Below, piece after piece: positions 19,127 to 28,014 of a stretch of DNA of 64,000 nt; position 1 is the first letter of the stretch; each line of letters begins with the position of its first letter. This DNA comes from Shewanella benthica (GTDB lineage: Bacteria > Pseudomonadota > Gammaproteobacteria > Enterobacterales > Shewanellaceae), in contig JAKVHY010000001.1 of the NCBI GenBank assembly GCA_023284085.1, positions 368,983 through 432,982 on the forward strand. Direction: 5' to 3'. The translations under genes were made by a program, and so were the position numbers. The notes beneath the pieces were generated by a model. The model saw only the letters and a list, made by a program, of their open reading frames with translations. It did no database searches and had not been told where the DNA came from.

Positions 19127-20123
19127 CCCCAACTGGTTACTGGCAATCTTGCTCCCCCTTGCAGTGATATCGCCCTTAATAGCTATCGCGCTCGGTACTG
19201 CCAACATCAGTTTAACGGAAGTGGTTGGTGCCATAGCACGTTCTATCATTACCCTAGCAGAGCCAGAATCTAAGATGATCCTGGCCGACCGCATCATCAT
19301 TGAACTCAGAATGCCACGTGCATTGATGGCGATGGTATGCGGCGCCGGTCTGGCTGTATCGGGATCGGTACTGCAAAGTGTCACCAGAAATCCCCTCGCC
19401 GATCCTTATCTGTTTGGTATCTCAGCAGGCGCATCCCTTGGGGCCATTTTGGCACTCACAGGTGGACTCTCCTTTCTTCCTCTGCCCATCTGTGCATTTT
19501 TAGGATCCTTGATTGCCGTCGCTGTAGTGGTGGTGATGGCCCGAGATGGTCAAGTCGAAACTTTAGTGCTATCGGGCGTGGCTATCTCATTCCTGCTCTC
19601 CTCCATCGCCAACCTGGTTTTGTACTTTAGTGACCCGCAAGCCATGCAAGCTGTGCTGTTTTGGTCCCTTGGCAGTTTCAGTCGCGCCACATGGGGAACA
19701 CTCATGGTACCCGGCATTATTGTGATCACAGCCACTGGGATAATTTATCAATTTCAGCGTCCACTACAGGCATTGATGGCAGGTGATGAGAGTGCTCATA
19801 CTCAGGGCGTTGCAGTGCTGCCACTGCGTTTAAGCATGTTAATTCTTACAGCCTTAATGACCTCTTCATTAGTGGCGGCGTGTGGTGGAATTGGATTTGT
19901 GGGGCTGATGGTGCCTCATATTATCCGCATGCTTATCGGCTCAGCAAGTTCAAGTTCACTCATTGCCACAGCCTTACTCGGTGGCGTACTTATGGTGTGG
20001 GTCGATCTGTTAGCCAGACTGATCCTGCCATCACAGGAACTGCCTGTCGGTGTGATGACAGCCATGCTGGGCAGTGTCTTTTTTATCGGTTTGTTGGTTA
20101 AGCGTAAACAGGGGCATAGATAG
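19113..20123 (+). CDS. btuC: BtuC-like ABC permease for cobalamin import
   Basis: About 336 residues, FecCD/BtuC family with roughly ten hydrophobic segments. Family motifs include RMPRALMAMVCGAGLAVSGSVLQ, NPLADPYLFGISAGASLGA and GGIGFVGLMVPHIIRML, the last containing the loop that contacts the ATPase. The frame is open further upstream, but the ATG at 19113 has a GGGGGG run just before it and starts the conserved part. It overlaps the end of btuD and its stop directly abuts the ATG of cobU. Confidence 0.92.
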   Translation: MRLFNPNWLLAILLPLAVISPLIAIALGTANISLTEVVGAIARSIITLAEPESKMILADRIIIELRMPRALMAMVCGAGLAVSGSVLQSVTRNPLADPYLFGISAGASLGAILALTGGLSFLPLPICAFLGSLIAVAVVVVMARDGQVETLVLSGVAISFLLSSIANLVLYFSDPQAMQAVLFWSLGSFSRATWGTLMVPGIIVITATGIIYQFQRPLQALMAGDESAHTQGVAVLPLRLSMLILTALMTSSLVAACGGIGFVGLMVPHIIRMLIGSASSSSLIATALLGGVLMVWVDLLARLILPSQELPVGVMTAMLGSVFFIGLLVKRKQGHR

Positions 20124-20651
20124 ATGAAGCAATTAATCATTGGCGGTGCACGTTCGGGGAAAAGTCGTTTAGCACAGGAATACGCCAAGACCTGGCAGAC
20201 ACGAACAAACGGTGAAGTCATCGTGATTGCGACTGCAGAGAGTAGCGAAGGAACCATGGCTAAACGTATCGTCCACCATAAAGTCCATCGCCCACAAGAG
20301 TGGAAGCTGGTAGAAACAACGTTGGATTTAGCCCAAGCCCTGATTCAAGAGAGCCGAAGCGATAACCTTATCTTAGTCGACTGTCTGACCCTGTGGCTAT
20401 CGAACATACAGCTAAGTGATCGTAATTGGAAACAGGAGAAGCAGTCTTTACTGGAGGCGTTAATGCACCTCCCCGGAGAGGTCATCTTTATCAGCAACGA
20501 AGTCGGACAAGGTGTCGTGCCTCTGGGCGAGTTATCACGGGAGTTTGTCGATGAGTCTGGATGGTTACATCAAAGTTTAGCCAGGCAGGTCGACCGGGTC
20601 ACGATAGCGATAGCCGGCTTACCGCTGATTATTAAGTCGGTGGAGGCATAA
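20124..20651 (+). CDS. cobU: CobU/CobP, adenosylcobinamide kinase/guanylyltransferase, copy 1
   Basis: 175 residues, the normal length. It has the P-loop GGARSGKS near the N-terminus, the RIVHHKVHRP segment that carries the guanylylated His of the family, DCLTLWLSN and NEVGQGVVP. The enzyme phosphorylates adenosylcobinamide and then makes adenosylcobinamide-GDP, the acceptor used by CobS. The ATG follows the btuC stop with no gap, and btuF starts directly after this gene. A second full-length copy lies 0.9 kb downstream, which is unusual for one operon. Confidence 0.92.
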   Translation: MKQLIIGGARSGKSRLAQEYAKTWQTRTNGEVIVIATAESSEGTMAKRIVHHKVHRPQEWKLVETTLDLAQALIQESRSDNLILVDCLTLWLSNIQLSDRNWKQEKQSLLEALMHLPGEVIFISNEVGQGVVPLGELSREFVDESGWLHQSLARQVDRVTIAIAGLPLIIKSVEA

Positions 20652-21548
20652 ATGAGCAAACTGAGTTCCCTTCTGGCATTTTATCTGCTTGTTTGTTTGA
20701 CATTAGGCTGTAGTTTTTCTGCTAGTGCAGAAGATCAGCCTCGCTTGGTCGTGTTATCACCCCATGCCGTGGAGATGATATTCGAAATTGGCGCCGGAGA
20801 TACCATCATAGGTACGGTCGAATATGCCGATTATCCTAATGAGGCAAATCAAATCTACCGTATCGGCCGTTACGATTTTATCGATTATGAAGCGGTAATG
20901 CTGCTTCAGCCCGATGCCATCATAGTCAACTCCAGCACCACCTCAGCTCTTATGTTGGCAAGACTCAAGGAGCTGGGCTTTACACTAATAGACTCAAGTG
21001 TCAGTGAACTCAAGCAGATCCCACAACGTCTATTAGAGCTCGGAGAGCTTACGGGTCATAGAGCTCAAGCAAAAGCCAGTGCTGAGAAGTTTAACCACAC
21101 ACTCAAAAAACTAAAGCAGACTTATCAGGATCAGGCTCACATCGATCTGTTTTATCAGGTGTGGCCAATGCCACTGACCACCACAGCCAGTAGCTGGATG
21201 AATGAGATTTTTGTCGGCTGTGGTGCAAATAACGTCTTTGCAAACAGTGTCAGTGAATATCCTCAAGTCAGTCTGGAGCAGGTGCTCTCTTTAACGCCTG
21301 AGGTGATCATCAAACCCGTATATCACGGTAACAGTAATCAAGAATCTATCAACTGGGCCGAGTGGCCGGAGGTCCCCGCCGTTGCCAACAAGCAGATCAT
21401 TACCATCGAAGGCGATCTTGTCCATAGAACCGGGCCTAGAGTGTTAAAAGGGATGCAGCAGGTGTGTGAAAAAGTGGCTCTGGCCCGAGCTCAGAAGCAA
21501 TCCCAGAAACCATCTGAACTTAATCACCTTAAGGCTGCAGTCCAATGA
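20652..21548 (+). CDS. btuF: BtuF, periplasmic cobalamin-binding protein
   Basis: 298 residues with a signal sequence (LLAFYLLVCLTLGC; the Cys could be a lipobox, or cleavage may be after SASA). The mature protein has the two-lobed BtuF/FepB-type pattern: RLVVLSPHAVEMIFEIGAGDTIIGTVEYADYP, then QPDAIIV, and TPEVIIKP in the second lobe. It lies between two cobU genes and is co-oriented with btuD and btuC, so it most likely feeds the BtuCD importer. A second BtuF-like gene lies at 34553-35446 away from the operon. Confidence 0.9.
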   Translation: MSKLSSLLAFYLLVCLTLGCSFSASAEDQPRLVVLSPHAVEMIFEIGAGDTIIGTVEYADYPNEANQIYRIGRYDFIDYEAVMLLQPDAIIVNSSTTSALMLARLKELGFTLIDSSVSELKQIPQRLLELGELTGHRAQAKASAEKFNHTLKKLKQTYQDQAHIDLFYQVWPMPLTTTASSWMNEIFVGCGANNVFANSVSEYPQVSLEQVLSLTPEVIIKPVYHGNSNQESINWAEWPEVPAVANKQIITIEGDLVHRTGPRVLKGMQQVCEKVALARAQKQSQKPSELNHLKAAVQ

Positions 21549-22111
21549 TCAGTTTATATATTGGCGGTGCCAGAAGCGGTAAGTCGAGTCTCGCTGAGCA
21601 GGAGGTGATGGATATAGCTCTCCCGACAACCTATATAGCTACAGCCACGGCTAGCCTCTCAATGGCCGAGAGAATTGCCCTACACCGAGAGCAGAGACCC
21701 AATGATTGGATAACCGCTGAAATCCCGCTTGAACTGGCTTCAGCCTTGATTGAATCTGACAGCCAAAATAGCGTGATCATCGTCGATTGTCTGACGCTCT
21801 GGCTCACCAATCAGCTTATGGCTGAACATTGCTTAATTAATAAAATTGACCACCTCTGCCACACACTTACATCACTTCAATGCCACTTGATATTGGTCAG
21901 TACCGAAGTGGGTCAAGGCCTGATCCCTGATGATGAGATGAGTCGCCAATTTGTGGCTACTAGCGGACTCATGCACCAAAAAATTGCTGCCATTGCCGAC
22001 AAGGTCAACTTCTGCCAAGGAAAGATTGCCATCAGCTTAAAAGAACCTGAACTATCAATCTGCAAAACGATTTCGTCTGTAAACACAGATGCGGCAACAG
22101 AGGCGGTATAG
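21545..22111 (+). CDS. cobU: CobU/CobP homologue, copy 2
   Basis: 188 residues. The P-loop GGARSGKS, the RIALHREQRP segment (one His of the usual pair remains, aligned with the catalytic one), DCLTLWLTN and TEVGQGLIP are all present, so the protein looks functional. It differs from copy 1 over most of its length, so it is a diverged paralogue rather than a recent duplicate. The C-terminus is about 15 residues longer. It overlaps btuF by 4 bases (ATGA). It may share or split the kinase and guanylyltransferase roles with copy 1; that split is only a hypothesis. Confidence 0.88.
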   Translation: MISLYIGGARSGKSSLAEQEVMDIALPTTYIATATASLSMAERIALHREQRPNDWITAEIPLELASALIESDSQNSVIIVDCLTLWLTNQLMAEHCLINKIDHLCHTLTSLQCHLILVSTEVGQGLIPDDEMSRQFVATSGLMHQKIAAIADKVNFCQGKIAISLKEPELSICKTISSVNTDAATEAV

Positions 22112-22112
22112 A

Positions 22113-22751
22113 ATGAACTATACGCAATTTATCCTGCTACGCCATGGTCTCCCTGAGCTCTCAGACTGCCTACTTGGACGTACCAACCCACCACTCACTG
22201 CGAAGGGCTGGCAGCAGATGGAGCAAAGCAGTGCTGTACTGAACTTTGATCTTATCATCTGCTCACCACTTGCCAGATGTCATGTCTACGCGAAGCACCT
22301 GGCACAGAAATGTAATTGCAAACTTATCGTCGATGATGCCTGGCAAGAACTCGATTTTGGCAATTGGGATGGCAATAGTATCGCCGCACTCTGGGATGAC
22401 CCACAGCAAGGCTATGGTCAATATTGGCATGACCCCTTCGTGCATACGCCGCCAAATGGCGAATCCACCTCAGATTTTCTCACCCGAATAACAACCAGCA
22501 TAGAGTACCTGAGCCGTGAATACAGAGGAAAACGACTGCTAATTGTTAGTCACTCCGGCGTCATGCGTATGGCTCTGGCTTGGTTACTTAATAGCATACA
22601 AGAGGGAAACCCTCATCTTAGTCGTGTCCAACTCGAACATGCGGCCCAGTTACATTTCAACACCTATATCGACGAGGCTGACATCCTATGGCCTCAGTTT
22701 CAAGGATTAAACAACCCTTCCGTTTATCCCAACTCTCTGATGGATAATTAA
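22113..22751 (+). CDS. cobC: CobC-type phosphatase (histidine phosphatase family)
   Basis: About 212 residues. It has the histidine phosphatase motif LLRHGLPE at the N-terminus, ARC around residue 50 and VSHSGVMRMAL near residue 145, covering the catalytic His and Arg residues of the phosphoglycerate mutase-like fold. In this operon the expected role is alpha-ribazole phosphate or cobalamin 5'-phosphate dephosphorylation, the last step of nucleotide-loop assembly. The ATG at 22113 comes just after the copy-2 cobU stop, with GGCGG nearby; the upstream in-frame ATG at 22089 lies inside cobU and lacks the conserved start. Confidence 0.87.
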   Translation: MNYTQFILLRHGLPELSDCLLGRTNPPLTAKGWQQMEQSSAVLNFDLIICSPLARCHVYAKHLAQKCNCKLIVDDAWQELDFGNWDGNSIAALWDDPQQGYGQYWHDPFVHTPPNGESTSDFLTRITTSIEYLSREYRGKRLLIVSHSGVMRMALAWLLNSIQEGNPHLSRVQLEHAAQLHFNTYIDEADILWPQFQGLNNPSVYPNSLMDN

Positions 22752-23828
22752 ATGAAAACGATCTGTTTTAATATCTTAAACGGTGCTGCGACTCATCTGC
22801 CCGGCCTGCATCAGCTGTCTGATGCAGGGGTTGGGCAAAACTTAATGCACCTTACGCCGACCAGAGATACGGAGCTTATCACCTGTGGCCAGAGTAAGAC
22901 TCCGTTGCCGGGGATACGTTTAAGCGGTGACGGACTGCTCTCTAATCACGGTGTCAGCCCTGCGGTTCTGACCCGAGGTCTGCTGAGAATGTTTTACAAG
23001 GCAGGCTATCAAATAGAGTTTAATAGCTTCAACTTCAACGTGCCTCTGCCCCAGGTAGAGCAACAAGCTTGGTTAACGGTTAATCAGCATTTTGGTGGCA
23101 TAAACAGCGATACCAATAACTTAGTCAATAAATATCTTCTGCCAACTTTAACCTCTCAGGCAGAGCGTGGCTGCTTTAGCATTTTGGCCGAATGTGGTGT
23201 CGGGGGCACAACATTTTCAACACTCTGGCTACGCCTACTAACAGGCTTACGTTTATCACCTGCTGGCAGTACACAAGATAAGAAAAAATTAGCGGTTAAG
23301 TCTAAAATATTGAATCAATTAGAGCAGACATACCGACATGATAATCATAAGTTTGAACTAGGCAAACTGCTCGCAGACACGCAATTTCATGATGAAATCC
23401 AACTCGCTATCTGTACGCTGGTCCACCAGTGGCCTAGTCACTTACCTCTGCCTAATTTTGCTGGCGGTATGATGTTCGTGGCGCCGCTCTTAGCTGCAAG
23501 ACACGCCAATACTCTCAATCAAGCCGTCAATATTTCAACCACACGTTGGGTACTCCATGGCGATGGACTTCACGTACTAAACCACCTCAGTGATGACGAT
23601 ATCATCAATGCCAATACCACCAACTTTAATTACTCTTCACTGAACTGCCTCAATGTCTATGAGCAGGGACAAGTCGTCGAAGGTTGCGGCTTAGGAGGAT
23701 GCCTAGTGCTTGCTGAAGAGCTGGGGTGGAGTGAGCAAAATATTATCGAATCACTAGAACAAGCTGTCCACTGTCATCTTAACCATTTTTTAGATGAAAA
23801 CTTTTCATTAGAGGAAAACGTTGCATGA
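22752..23828 (+). CDS. cobT: CobT-like phosphoribosyltransferase of the archaeal/cyanobacterial type (TIGR00303-like)
   Basis: 358 residues. It does not look like enterobacterial CobT. It carries the landmarks of the archaeal/cyanobacterial NaMN-dependent family: [58 protein letters not shown] and [15 protein letters not shown]. It probably activates the lower-ligand base to its alpha-ribotide, the step missing from the rest of this operon. It starts directly after cobC and overlaps cobQ by 4 bases. The base it prefers cannot be read from sequence. Confidence 0.8.
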   Translation: MKTICFNILNGAATHLPGLHQLSDAGVGQNLMHLTPTRDTELITCGQSKTPLPGIRLSGDGLLSNHGVSPAVLTRGLLRMFYKAGYQIEFNSFNFNVPLPQVEQQAWLTVNQHFGGINSDTNNLVNKYLLPTLTSQAERGCFSILAECGVGGTTFSTLWLRLLTGLRLSPAGSTQDKKKLAVKSKILNQLEQTYRHDNHKFELGKLLADTQFHDEIQLAICTLVHQWPSHLPLPNFAGGMMFVAPLLAARHANTLNQAVNISTTRWVLHGDGLHVLNHLSDDDIINANTTNFNYSSLNCLNVYEQGQVVEGCGLGGCLVLAEELGWSEQNIIESLEQAVHCHLNHFLDENFSLEENVA

Positions 23829-25294
23829 GTGGATATAAATTGATGGTGCAAGGCACGACCAGCGATGCGGGTAAGAGTGTCATGGTGGCCGGACTTTGTC
23901 GGGTTCTTGCCCGAAAAGGGATCCGAGTCGCCCCCTTCAAGCCTCAAAATATGGCACTTAACAGCGCCGTTACGCCCGACGGCGGTGAGATTGGCCGCGC
24001 CCAGGCCGTACAAGCACAGGCCTGTAACCTCCCCTTAAGCGTACACATGAATCCGGTACTGCTTAAACCCAATACCGACACGGGGGCCCAGGTCATCCTT
24101 CGCGGCAAGGCCATAGAAGATATGGATGCGGTCAGTTACCACGCCTTTAAGCCTCAACTGCTCGAGATGGTATTAGAAAGTTTCGAGTTGCTGGGAAAAA
24201 ATATGCAGGCGAGACTGATCGAGGGTGCGGGTAGCCCGGCAGAAGTCAATCTTCGCGAGCACGATATTGCCAACATGGGCTTTGCCTTAGCGGCTAATAC
24301 TCCAGTGGTGATCGTGGCGGACATTGACAGAGGCGGCGTGTTCGCCCATCTCTATGGCACGTTCGATCTCCTGTCCGATGAAGAGAAGATGTTGGTGAAG
24401 GGCTTTATCATCAACCGTTTCCGCGGCGATGTTACTTTGCTGGAAAGCGGCCTGACCTGGCTCACCGAGAAGACTGGCGTTCCGGTTTTGGGCGTGGTGC
24501 CTTACCTGCATGGTCTGTATCTCGAAGCTGAAGATGCTATCAATCAGCAGCAGCTCGATGATGATACCCACTTTAAAATTGTCGTTCCCGGTCTGCCGAG
24601 AATAAGTAACCACACAGATTTCGATGCACTAAGGCTCCACCCCTGTGTGGACCTGTGTTTCGTTAAACCCGGTGATGACCTGCCTGCAGCAGATCTCATC
24701 ATCTTGCCCGGTTCCAAGAACGTGCGCGGCGATCTAAAGGCACTCAGAGATCGCGGCTGGGACAAGCAGATCGCTCGTCACCTTAGATTTGGCGGTAAGT
24801 TAATCGGGATCTGTGGCGGCTATCAAATGCTAGGATGTAGCATAGATGATCCCCATGGCATTGAGGGTGAGCCAGGAAATAGTGAAGGGCTTGGCTATCT
24901 TAACGTGACGACTACCCTTAATACTCAAAAAACCTTAAAACAGATCACTGGAGAGCTCAGCCTCAACGGCAAGACTCACCCGGTTAAAGGCTATGAGATC
25001 CATGCCGGTGTCACTGAAGTGAGTGAGACACAGCCTGTCACACTCGGAATAGGGTCTGATAGTTATGCCGATGGTGCCCTGTGTCCACAAGATCAGGTAT
25101 TGGGCACTTATCTGCATGGGATATTCGATGAACAGCAAGCGTGTAATGCGCTGCTAAATTGGGCGGGTTACCTGCAACAAAAAGCCCGAGATATGACTGC
25201 GCTACGAGAGGAAAACCTGAACCGACTCGCCGATAGCCTGGAGGCGTCATTAGATCTTGATTCACTATTTAGCGGCATCGAGGGCTGGCGCTAA
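23825..25294 (+). CDS. cobQ: CobQ/CbiP, adenosylcobyric acid synthase
   Basis: 489 residues. The N-terminal dethiobiotin synthetase-like ATP-binding domain has [19 protein letters not shown], and KPQNMALNS follows, as in CobQ. The C-terminal class I glutamine amidotransferase has the Cys nucleophile in [10 protein letters not shown] and the His in TYLHGIFD. It amidates four side chains of adenosylcobyrinic acid a,c-diamide. The gene overlaps cobT by 4 bases and cbiA by 1 base. Its presence means the organism can use late corrin intermediates, although earlier ring-making genes are not in the window. Confidence 0.95.
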   Translation: MSGYKLMVQGTTSDAGKSVMVAGLCRVLARKGIRVAPFKPQNMALNSAVTPDGGEIGRAQAVQAQACNLPLSVHMNPVLLKPNTDTGAQVILRGKAIEDMDAVSYHAFKPQLLEMVLESFELLGKNMQARLIEGAGSPAEVNLREHDIANMGFALAANTPVVIVADIDRGGVFAHLYGTFDLLSDEEKMLVKGFIINRFRGDVTLLESGLTWLTEKTGVPVLGVVPYLHGLYLEAEDAINQQQLDDDTHFKIVVPGLPRISNHTDFDALRLHPCVDLCFVKPGDDLPAADLIILPGSKNVRGDLKALRDRGWDKQIARHLRFGGKLIGICGGYQMLGCSIDDPHGIEGEPGNSEGLGYLNVTTTLNTQKTLKQITGELSLNGKTHPVKGYEIHAGVTEVSETQPVTLGIGSDSYADGALCPQDQVLGTYLHGIFDEQQACNALLNWAGYLQQKARDMTALREENLNRLADSLEASLDLDSLFSGIEGWR

Positions 25295-26658
25295 TGAGCT
25301 TGAGTAACGCCTATTGTCCCGCCCTATTTGTCACGGCGCCAGGTAGCGATAGCGGTAAAACCACCTTGGTCGCCGCCATGGCAAGGTATTGGAGCAACCG
25401 GGGAAAGAGAGTCAGAGTCTTTAAAACTGGGCCGGATTTTATCGACCCTATCTTTCATGAGTTCGCCAGTGGACATCCAGCCCACCAACTGGATCTTGGC
25501 ATGATGGGCGAAACAATCTGCAGGCAACATCTCTACCAAGCTGCCTTGGAGGCCGATCTTATTCTTATCGAAGGCGTGATGGGCATGTTCGATGGGGCTA
25601 ACAGTAGCGCCGATCTTGCCGCCAGATTTGATATTCCATTGCTTGCGGTTATTCCGGCAGCCAAGATGGCACAAACCTTCGGGGCGATTGCCTATGGCCT
25701 CGCCCACTATCAAAATAATGTCAATCTGTTCGGGGTCATCGCAAACTATGTCGGCAGCCCGGGACATGCCAACATGCTCAGGGATAGCTTACCCGAAGGG
25801 ATAGCGTTCTGTGGCGCGATGCCAAGAGATAACAGCCTCGCCCTACCGGAAAGGCATCTTGGTCTGGTTCAAGCTCAAGAGCTTGAGGGGATAGATGATT
25901 GGCTCGAACACACAGCTAAAGTGCTCGGTGAAAGCTGTGAACTGCCTCTGCCAGAACCCGTCTATTTTGAGGCGCCAGATTGCAACACGAGCAATTTTTT
26001 ATCATCAGTTCCGTTATCAGCCTCGACATATCAACCTTTGCGTGGCCAAACCATCGCCGTAGCCAAAGATGCAGCGTTCTCATTTATCTATCGAGACAAC
26101 ATCACCCTACTCGAACGCTTAGGGGCCAATATTCACTATTTCTCCCCGATTAATGATGCTGTGCAGCCACTGGCTGACAGCCTCTATCTGCCGGGAGGCT
26201 ACCCGGAGCTACATCTCAAGGTGCTGAGTGAAAATACTTCGATGTTCGACTCTATTCAACGGCACATTCAAAGTAATAAACCGACCTTGGCCGAATGTGG
26301 CGGCATGCTCTATCTGCTGGAGCAATTGACGACAAAGAGTGGAGAGACAACCGAGATGCTGGGTGCATTGCCAGGCACAGCATCTATGCAGGATAAACTT
26401 CAAGGTCTGGGTATGCTTAGCGCCGAGATCATTGGCCATAACTTGACCGGACACTGCTTCCATTACTCCAAATCTGATATACCACTGCTTCCTATCGCAA
26501 TTGCATCTCAGGCCGGTAAAACCCATATGCAGGAGCGAGTGTTTCTGCACCACAACACCTTAGCCTCCTATGTTCATTGGTATCTACCCAGTTCACCAGA
26601 GCTAACTTGCCGACTCTTTTTGGGTCAACTGAACTCTGCAGACAAGGTTTCGATATGA
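25294..26658 (+). CDS. cbiA: CbiA/CobB-type cobyrinate a,c-diamide synthase
   Basis: 454 residues. The N-terminal nucleotide-binding motif is APGSDSGKTTL, followed by VFKTGPDFIDP, typical of CobB/CbiA. The C-terminal amidotransferase half has LYLPGGYPELH, the Cys nucleophile in AECGGMLYL and a late His in YVHWYLP. It amidates the a and c side chains of cobyrinate. Finding it beside cobQ but without ring-contraction genes suggests salvage of incomplete corrinoids, or that de novo genes are elsewhere. It overlaps cobS by 4 bases. Confidence 0.92.
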   Translation: MSLSNAYCPALFVTAPGSDSGKTTLVAAMARYWSNRGKRVRVFKTGPDFIDPIFHEFASGHPAHQLDLGMMGETICRQHLYQAALEADLILIEGVMGMFDGANSSADLAARFDIPLLAVIPAAKMAQTFGAIAYGLAHYQNNVNLFGVIANYVGSPGHANMLRDSLPEGIAFCGAMPRDNSLALPERHLGLVQAQELEGIDDWLEHTAKVLGESCELPLPEPVYFEAPDCNTSNFLSSVPLSASTYQPLRGQTIAVAKDAAFSFIYRDNITLLERLGANIHYFSPINDAVQPLADSLYLPGGYPELHLKVLSENTSMFDSIQRHIQSNKPTLAECGGMLYLLEQLTTKSGETTEMLGALPGTASMQDKLQGLGMLSAEIIGHNLTGHCFHYSKSDIPLLPIAIASQAGKTHMQERVFLHHNTLASYVHWYLPSSPELTCRLFLGQLNSADKVSI

Positions 26659-27428
26659 AGCGTCACCTGGGCGCAATTCTCGCCGCCGCCAGCTTTCTCA
26701 CCCGTTTGCCTATGCCTCTATGGGTAGGCAAAGACAGTGAGGCTATCGCCCAGGCCAGTCGCTGGTTTTCCCTGATAGGCCTCTGTATCGGCGCTATTGC
26801 AGCATGTTTATTTTACGTCTTAACATCAATCATGGGGCAACCCTTAGCCGTGGTACTAACGCTGGTGGGGATTATATTGCTGACCGGCGCATTCCATGAA
26901 GATGGACTTGCCGATCTCTGTGATGGGTTCGGCGGTGGCTGGGAGAAGAGTCGTAAGCTTGCCATCATGAAAGATAGCCAGATAGGCGCCTATGGGGTAT
27001 TGGCACTCGTCGCTTCTTTCAGCATCAAGGTTATCGCCCTGACACAACTGCCACTGACACTTGCCTGCAGCGCCTTACTTATCTGCCACGCTGGCAGCCG
27101 CGCCATCGCCGGGCTCGTGGCGGTTTATCTTCCCTATGCCAGAGACGATGACAACAATAAGACGCCACAAAAAGATGCCGCACTGCCACACAGAGATCGA
27201 TTGATTCTCTGTATTTTCGGCGCACTACCACTGATGATTTTCCCCTTAGGAACCGCGCTTTTATTAATCGCCGTCTGGCTGGTGACATTTATCGGTTTGA
27301 TTAGATTAATGCAGTGTCATATCCAAGGTTATACCGGCGACACTTTAGGCGCGACACAACAGATCGTCGAAATCGCAGGCTTAATATTTTTTGTTATCTA
27401 TCACTTTCAAATTACGGTATCCATATGA
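26655..27428 (+). CDS. cobS: CobS, adenosylcobinamide-GDP ribazoletransferase
   Basis: 257 residues, polytopic membrane protein. The signature FHEDGLADLCDGFGGG is present near residues 78-93, and AAASFLTRLPMP near the start is typical of CobS. It joins AdoCbi-GDP with alpha-ribazole (phosphate) to finish the cobamide. The start was set at the ATG (26655) overlapping the cbiA stop; the frame is open further up but inside cbiA. It ends with a 4-base overlap into btuR. Confidence 0.94.
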   Translation: MKRHLGAILAAASFLTRLPMPLWVGKDSEAIAQASRWFSLIGLCIGAIAACLFYVLTSIMGQPLAVVLTLVGIILLTGAFHEDGLADLCDGFGGGWEKSRKLAIMKDSQIGAYGVLALVASFSIKVIALTQLPLTLACSALLICHAGSRAIAGLVAVYLPYARDDDNNKTPQKDAALPHRDRLILCIFGALPLMIFPLGTALLLIAVWLVTFIGLIRLMQCHIQGYTGDTLGATQQIVEIAGLIFFVIYHFQITVSI

Positions 27429-28009
27429 GTTATAACCCTAAGAAGCAAGCGCAACACAAAGAAAATGTCGAAAAGGCCGTTGAAAATGCGCAGGAAGAGC
27501 GAGGTCAGCTGCTCATCATTACCGGTAACGGTAAAGGCAAGACAACCGCAGGTTTTGGTAACATTATCCGCGCCTTGGGCCATAAACAAGATGTCGCCGT
27601 GGTTCAATTCGTGAAAGGTGTCGGTGAATGCGGCGAACGTAACCTGCTTGAGTCACTCAACGTGCCCTTTCACACCATGGCAACCGGATTTAGCTGGAAC
27701 AGTGAAGACAAAGCCAAGGACAAACTTGCCGCTCAGCAAGCCTGGCAACAGGCCAAAGTCTGGCTGCAAGATCCTGATGTCGATATGGTGCTATTGGACG
27801 AACTCACTTACATGATCACCTGGGACTTTATCGAACTGGACGAGATCATTACTGCGCTAAAACAGAGACCAAAAGAAATGTCGGTGATTATTACAGGCAG
27901 AGCAGCCCATCGAGAGTTAAAAGAGGTTGCCGATACCGTGAGTGAAGTGCGCGCCGAAAAGCATGCGTTTCAACAAGGATTAAAGGCGCGTCAAGGACTG
28001 GACTGGTAA
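27425..28009 (+). CDS. btuR: BtuR/CobO-type corrinoid adenosyltransferase
   Basis: 194 residues. The P-loop-like GNGKGKTTAGFGNIIRALGHKQ is the hallmark of CobA/BtuR, with VQFVKG, LLDELTYM and VIITGRAAH further along. It adds the upper 5'-deoxyadenosyl ligand to reduced corrinoids. The ATG at 27425 overlaps the cobS stop (ATGA). The N-terminal extension rich in Lys, Gln and Glu is usual in this family. The next gene follows after 5 bases. Confidence 0.95.
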   Translation: MSYNPKKQAQHKENVEKAVENAQEERGQLLIITGNGKGKTTAGFGNIIRALGHKQDVAVVQFVKGVGECGERNLLESLNVPFHTMATGFSWNSEDKAKDKLAAQQAWQQAKVWLQDPDVDMVLLDELTYMITWDFIELDEIITALKQRPKEMSVIITGRAAHRELKEVADTVSEVRAEKHAFQQGLKARQGLDW

Positions 28010-28014
28010 AAGCG

